Below, piece by piece: positions 5,822 through 8,206 of a DNA stretch of 8,206 bases; within the stretch, counting starts at the first letter, position 1; each line of letters begins with the position of its first letter. The notes beneath the pieces are model-generated. The model ran no database searches and was not told the origin of the DNA. It saw only the letters and a list, made by a program, of their open reading frames with translations. The translations under genes were made by a program, and so were the position numbers. The DNA comes from an uncultured Alistipes sp. (lineage in GTDB: Bacteria > Bacteroidota > Bacteroidia > Bacteroidales > Rikenellaceae). The DNA is taken from the NCBI GenBank assembly GCA_910586375.1, contig CAJUIE010000078.1, forward strand, positions 1 through 8,206, written 5' to 3'.

Positions 5822-6397
5822 TTATTTGCCTTCGGCAGCGGCGGCACCGCGCGAAGCACGGGTTACGCGCACGGCGCAGACGGCCGTCGTGGCGGGGGTC
5901 ACGAACTTGATGTTCTCCATCTTCAGGTCGCCCACGAAGATGGTCTTGCCGACGCCCAGCGGCGTGACGTCTACGACGATCTCGTCGGGCAGGTTCTCCA
6001 CCAGAGCGCTCACGGTCAGCTTGCGGGCCGAGAGGGCCAGCTTACCGCCGACCTTCACGCCTTCGGCGTTACCGGTCAGACGCACCGGAATGGCGATCGA
6101 TACGGGCTTGCCCGCAGCGATGCGGTAGAAGTCGAGGTGCAGAATCTCCTCGCGCACGGGGTGGAACTGCGCTTCGCGAAGCACGGCCTTCTCGGTCTTG
6201 CCGTCGAAGTCAAACTCTACGATGTAGGAGTTAGGGGTGTAGATCAGGGGTTTGATCTCGCGCGGATCGACCGAGAATGCTACGGTCTCACCGTTGCCGC
6301 ACAACACGCAGGGGATTAGCCCCTCGTGACGCACAGCCTTGGCGGCTTTCTTACCGAAGTCGGCGCGCTTGGTCGCTTTTACAGCAATGGTTTTCAT
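5822..6397 (-). CDS. rplY: 50S ribosomal protein bL25, Ctc (long) type
   Basis: bL25 binds 5S rRNA in the central protuberance of the 50S subunit. The 191-residue product is the long Ctc/TL5 form. The N-terminal L25 domain (about residues 1-90) includes KATKRADFGKKAAKAVRHEG, IPCVLCGNGE and HPVREEILHLDFYRI. The C-terminal beta-rich domain contains IPVRLTGNAEGVKVGG and ENLPDEIVVDVTPLGVG. The tail is short and Ala-rich (GAAAAEGK). The start at 6397 gives the usual MKTIAVKATKR N-terminus. Cotranscription with pth, 13 bases downstream, is a common bacterial pairing. A perfect -7 promoter element lies about 86 bases upstream. Ctc proteins are stress-induced in some Gram-positive bacteria; nothing in this sequence shows that here. 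Confidence 0.96.
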   Translation of the reverse strand: MKTIAVKATKRADFGKKAAKAVRHEGLIPCVLCGNGETVAFSVDPREIKPLIYTPNSYIVEFDFDGKTEKAVLREAQFHPVREEILHLDFYRIAAGKPVSIAIPVRLTGNAEGVKVGGKLALSARKLTVSALVENLPDEIVVDVTPLGVGKTIFVGDLKMENIKFVTPATTAVCAVRVTRASRGAAAAEGK

Positions 6398-6482
6398 GGT
6401 GTTTTGGTTTTTTAGTTATTACCACCGGCGGTTCTCAACGCGATCTCTGTGGCTCGCATCCCATTTCCGCCTGTTTCGGTCG

Positions 6483-6490
6483 CAAAGATA
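6483..6490 (-). promoter_or_regulatory. Promoter -7 element for rplY-pth
   Basis: On the - strand this reads TATCTTTG, a perfect match to the Bacteroidetes TAnnTTTG -7 element. I see no strict TTTG at the -33 position, only T-rich sequence. Transcription would start near 6478, leaving a leader of about 80 bases before the rplY ATG at 6397. The leader shows only a weak 5-bp pairing (6427-6431 with 6467-6471), so I do not claim an r-protein autoregulatory structure. Confidence 0.6.
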
Positions 6491-6550
6491 ACGATAAGGA
6501 ATGAAAAATGAAAGATCGGGGAGTTTTATTTTCGGGCCGCCGTTTTAGTC

Positions 6551-6646
6551 AGCCTCCGGCCGTCAGGCCGGACGAGCCGGACGGGCCGTAGGCGCCCCGG
6601 GCGAAAGCTCGCACAGAACAGCTCGCCATTCGCTGGCTGCCGGCTC
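6551..6646. repeat. GC-rich palindromic element between rplY and galE (element F)
   Basis: This block lies downstream of galE and upstream of the rplY promoter. It contains the hairpin CCGGCC-GTCA-GGCCGG (6556-6571) and a longer pair, GAGCCGG (6574-6580) with CCGGCTC (6640-6646). CCCCGGGCGAAAGCTCGCA (6595-6613), followed by TCGCC (6623-6627) and CGCTGGCTGCCGG (6631-6643), mirrors the module order and spacing of the murD-ftsW gap. CGTCAGGCCGG (6561-6571) and CGGACGGGC (6578-6586) also occur in the mraY-murD gap. It could help end galE transcription, but there is no clean T-tract next to the stems. Confidence 0.65.
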
Positions 6647-6649
6647 TAA

Positions 6650-6676
6650 TTTAAAGCCCTCCTCTTTAAAGCCCTC
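6650..6676. repeat. Short direct repeat downstream of galE
   Basis: TTTAAAGCCCTC occurs at 6650-6661 and again at 6665-6676, a 15-base period. It lies between the galE stop codon and the palindromic element. No function is apparent, and two copies could arise by slippage. Confidence 0.6.
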
Positions 6677-6693
6677 TCCTCCGGCGATCCCCC

Positions 6694-7722
6694 TTACTCT
6701 TTCTCGCGGAGATGCTTCTCCCAGGCCCAGGCTGCGGCGAGGGTTTCGTCGAGTGTGCGTTCGGCTTTCCAGCCCAGTTCGGTATTGGCCAGCGTGGGAT
6801 CGGCCCAGATGGCGATGATGTCGCCTGCGCGGCGGGGTGCTATTCGGTAGTTGAGCTTTACGCCGTTGACTTTCTGGAATCGGTCGACCAACTCGAGGAC
6901 TGAGACGCCGCGGCCCGTGCCGACGTTGAAAACCTCGTAGGGGGCTTTCTCCTTGCCTTCGATCATGCGGCGGATGGCTGCGACATGGGCTTTGGCCAAG
7001 TCCACGACGTCGATATAGTCGCGGATGCACGAGCCATCGGGCGTGGGATAGTCGTCGCCGAAGACCGACAGACATTCGCGGATGCCCGCTGCGGTCTGCG
7101 TGATGTAGGGCACCAGGTTTTGGGGCACGCCTCGCGGCAGCTCGCCGATCAGGGCCGACGGGTGGGCGCCGATGGGGTTGAAATAGCGCAGCGCGATACC
7201 CTTCAGACCGTCGTAAGCAGCTACCGAGTCGCGCAGGATGTCCTCGCACATCTGCTTCGTATTGCCGTAGGGAGAGGTGGCGGACTTGCGGGGCGTCTGT
7301 TCCGTGACGGGTTGCTTGTCGGGCTCTCCGTAAACGGTGCATGACGACGAGAAGACGATGTTGTGGCGTCCGAATTCGCGCATGAGCGAGAGGACATTCA
7401 GCAGCGAGGAGAGGTTGTTGCCATAGTATTCGAGGGGTTTTTCGATTGATTCGCCCACGGCTTTCGACGCCGCGAAGTGAATCGCCGAGTCGAAGTCGTA
7501 ATGTTCGAAAACTCGCCGCAGAGCAGTCCGGTCGCAGCAGTCGACCTCCTCGAAGGGGATGTCGGCGCCCGTGATGCGGCGTACGTTCTCCACGGCGCTC
7601 ATGTCGCTGTTCGAAAAGTTGTCGACGACCACGACGTCGTAGCCTGCTGCGATAAGCTCTACAGTCGTATGCGACCCGATGTACCCGGCTCCGCCACTGA
7701 CCAGAACGCGCGATTTTTTCAT
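6694..7722 (-). CDS. galE: UDP-glucose 4-epimerase GalE
   Basis: GalE interconverts UDP-glucose and UDP-galactose with tightly bound NAD, feeding galactose use and glycan synthesis. The 342-residue product is an extended short-chain dehydrogenase. It shows the NAD loop GGAGYIGSH (residues 10-18), HFAASKAVGES, SSSCTVYG (Ser127), the catalytic YGNTK (Tyr152, Lys156), RYFNPIGAHPSALIGE, LVPYITQ and the GalE-specific VFGDDYPTPDGSCIRDYIDV. An alternative ATG at 7734 adds MNRT. I prefer 7722 because the -7 element at 7755-7748 would leave only about 9 leader bases before 7734. SDR-type L-threonine dehydrogenase, which would fit the neighbouring kbl, was considered, but the full GalE motif set rules it out. 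Transcribed alone, divergently from kbl. Confidence 0.95.
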   Translation of the reverse strand: MKKSRVLVSGGAGYIGSHTTVELIAAGYDVVVVDNFSNSDMSAVENVRRITGADIPFEEVDCCDRTALRRVFEHYDFDSAIHFAASKAVGESIEKPLEYYGNNLSSLLNVLSLMREFGRHNIVFSSSCTVYGEPDKQPVTEQTPRKSATSPYGNTKQMCEDILRDSVAAYDGLKGIALRYFNPIGAHPSALIGELPRGVPQNLVPYITQTAAGIRECLSVFGDDYPTPDGSCIRDYIDVVDLAKAHVAAIRRMIEGKEKAPYEVFNVGTGRGVSVLELVDRFQKVNGVKLNYRIAPRRAGDIIAIWADPTLANTELGWKAERTLDETLAAAWAWEKHLREKE

Positions 7723-7747
7723 AGTGCGATTCATTTTGGTTAGAAGA

Positions 7748-7755
7748 CAAAGGTA
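7748..7755 (-). promoter_or_regulatory. Promoter -7 element for galE
   Basis: On the - strand this reads TACCTTTG, a perfect TAnnTTTG. Transcription would start near 7743, so the leader is only about 9-21 bases depending on which ATG is used. No strict -33 TTTG is seen at the usual distance. Confidence 0.55.
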
Positions 7756-7860
7756 ACGATTTTTGTGTATTTCGTCACTATTCGTTCGATTTTTGCTTTT
7801 TGTAGCTGGCGGAATCGTAAAAAAAAGGACTGATCGACAACGGTTTTCGAATTATAGTCG

Positions 7861-7868
7861 TATATTTG
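7861..7868 (+). promoter_or_regulatory. Promoter -7 element for kbl
   Basis: TATATTTG is a perfect match to the Bacteroidetes -7 consensus. The -33 position does not show TTTG. The predicted transcript starts near 7873, giving a leader of about 94 bases that contains the palindromic element at 7908-7933. Confidence 0.6.
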
Positions 7869-7884
7869 CTAACACTCTGAAAGC

Positions 7885-7950
7885 TGCGGCAAGTTGCGGC
7901 ACAGCCGTGCGGGCCTCCGCAGTCTTCGGCCCGAAAAAGCGATTGAAAAA
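7885..7950. repeat. Palindromic element in the kbl leader (element E)
   Basis: TGCGGCA is repeated at 7885-7891 and 7895-7901. A hairpin follows: CGGGCC (7910-7915) with GGCCCG (7928-7933). TGCGGGCCTCCGC (7908-7920) and CTTCGGCCCG (7924-7933) are exact reverse complements of 601-613 and 581-590 upstream of murD. The stretch 7916-7933 also matches 631-648 in direct orientation at 16 of 18 bases, and CGATTGAAAAA (7940-7950) matches 669-679. The element lies within the predicted 5' leader of kbl, so it could affect that mRNA; this is inference. Confidence 0.6.
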
Positions 7951-7966
7951 ATAATACGCAACGAAC

Positions 7967-8206
7967 ATGTACGGAAAATTCAAGGAACATTTGCAGCAGG
8001 AGCTCTCCGATATCCGGGCTGCCGGGCTCTACAAAAACGAGCGGGTGATCACTTCGCCCCAGCGCGCCGAAATCGAGGTGGGAGGTCGTAAGGTATTGAA
8101 TTTCTGCGCTAATAACTATCTGGGCCTTTCGGATAATCCGCGGCTTATCGAGGCGGCCCGGCGGGCGATGGAGAGCCGCGGTTATGGTATGTCGTCGGTG
8201 CGCTTC
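7967..8206 (+). CDS. kbl: 2-amino-3-ketobutyrate CoA ligase (glycine C-acetyltransferase), 5' part
   Basis: Kbl is a PLP enzyme of the alpha-oxoamine synthase family that cleaves 2-amino-3-ketobutyrate with CoA to glycine and acetyl-CoA, the second step of threonine degradation. Only the first 80 residues are present before the window ends. They read MYGKFKEHLQQEL at the start, then GLYKNERVITSPQRAEIEV, NFCANNYLGLSDNP and YGMSSVRF, matching the N-terminus of E. coli Kbl closely. The PLP lysine and the rest of the catalytic domain lie beyond the edge. Serine palmitoyltransferase, a paralogue found in Bacteroidetes, is the main alternative, but the INFCANNYLGL and GMxSVRF signatures favour Kbl. 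The gene is divergent from galE, and its partner threonine dehydrogenase is not in view. Confidence 0.9.
   Translation, partial: MYGKFKEHLQQELSDIRAAGLYKNERVITSPQRAEIEVGGRKVLNFCANNYLGLSDNPRLIEAARRAMESRGYGMSSVRF

Noticed and set aside
6398..6482. Autoregulatory r-protein leader structure upstream of rplY
   Set aside because: Only a 5-bp pairing closing a 35-base interior is visible, which is within chance for this composition.
6694..7722. Reading galE as an SDR-type L-threonine dehydrogenase paired with kbl
   Set aside because: The protein has the GalE-specific motifs (GGAGYIGSH, FNPIGAHPSALIGE, DDYPTPDGSCIRDYIDV), which that enzyme lacks.
6563..7750. 395-codon - strand frame overlapping galE in another frame
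   Set aside because: It is Arg- and Ser-rich and low in complexity, and it overlaps a clear GalE on the same strand. It also runs through the palindromic spacer.

Overview
The window looks like a piece of a high-GC Bacteroidales chromosome, most likely Alistipes or a near relative in the Rikenellaceae. The core genes are GC-rich. The start sites lack clear Shine-Dalgarno sequences. Three of four candidate promoters carry a perfect Bacteroidetes -7 element (TAnnTTTG). The encoded proteins (FtsW, an Hsp15-like S4 protein, Ctc-type L25, Pth, GalE, Kbl) are typical of that phylum. The genus assignment is inference from base composition and gene style, not from a search.

Layout. Positions 2-3419 (+) are part of the division and cell wall (dcw) cluster: the 3' end of mraY, complete murD and complete ftsW. 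These make lipid I, add D-Glu to UDP-MurNAc-L-Ala, and polymerise septal peptidoglycan. Where murG and murC normally follow, the cluster is broken by a lone, AT-richer type I restriction specificity gene (hsdS, 3439-4500) with no hsdM or hsdR in view. Next come a GC-rich block of stacked hairpins (4536-4609) and an S4-domain Hsp15-like gene (4705-5100, +). This gene converges on an rplY-pth operon (6397-5245, -) across a bidirectional terminator (5160-5204). Then galE (7722-6694, -) is divergent from the 5' end of kbl (7967 to the window edge, +). The galE and kbl promoters share a 232-base gap.

Functional themes. The left third is peptidoglycan synthesis. The centre brings together three 50S or peptidyl-tRNA factors: Hsp15-like, Pth and bL25. 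The right end is sugar-nucleotide epimerisation and threonine/glycine metabolism.

The least explained signal is in the gaps. The mraY-murD, murD-ftsW, hsdS-S4, rplY-galE and galE-kbl spacers all hold GC-rich nested palindromes, and several share sequence modules with each other in direct or inverted orientation. Two lie inside what should be a tightly packed dcw operon. This suggests a dispersed intergenic repeat family, REP/BIME-like in style. The second notable point is the orphan hsdS at the point where dcw synteny breaks.
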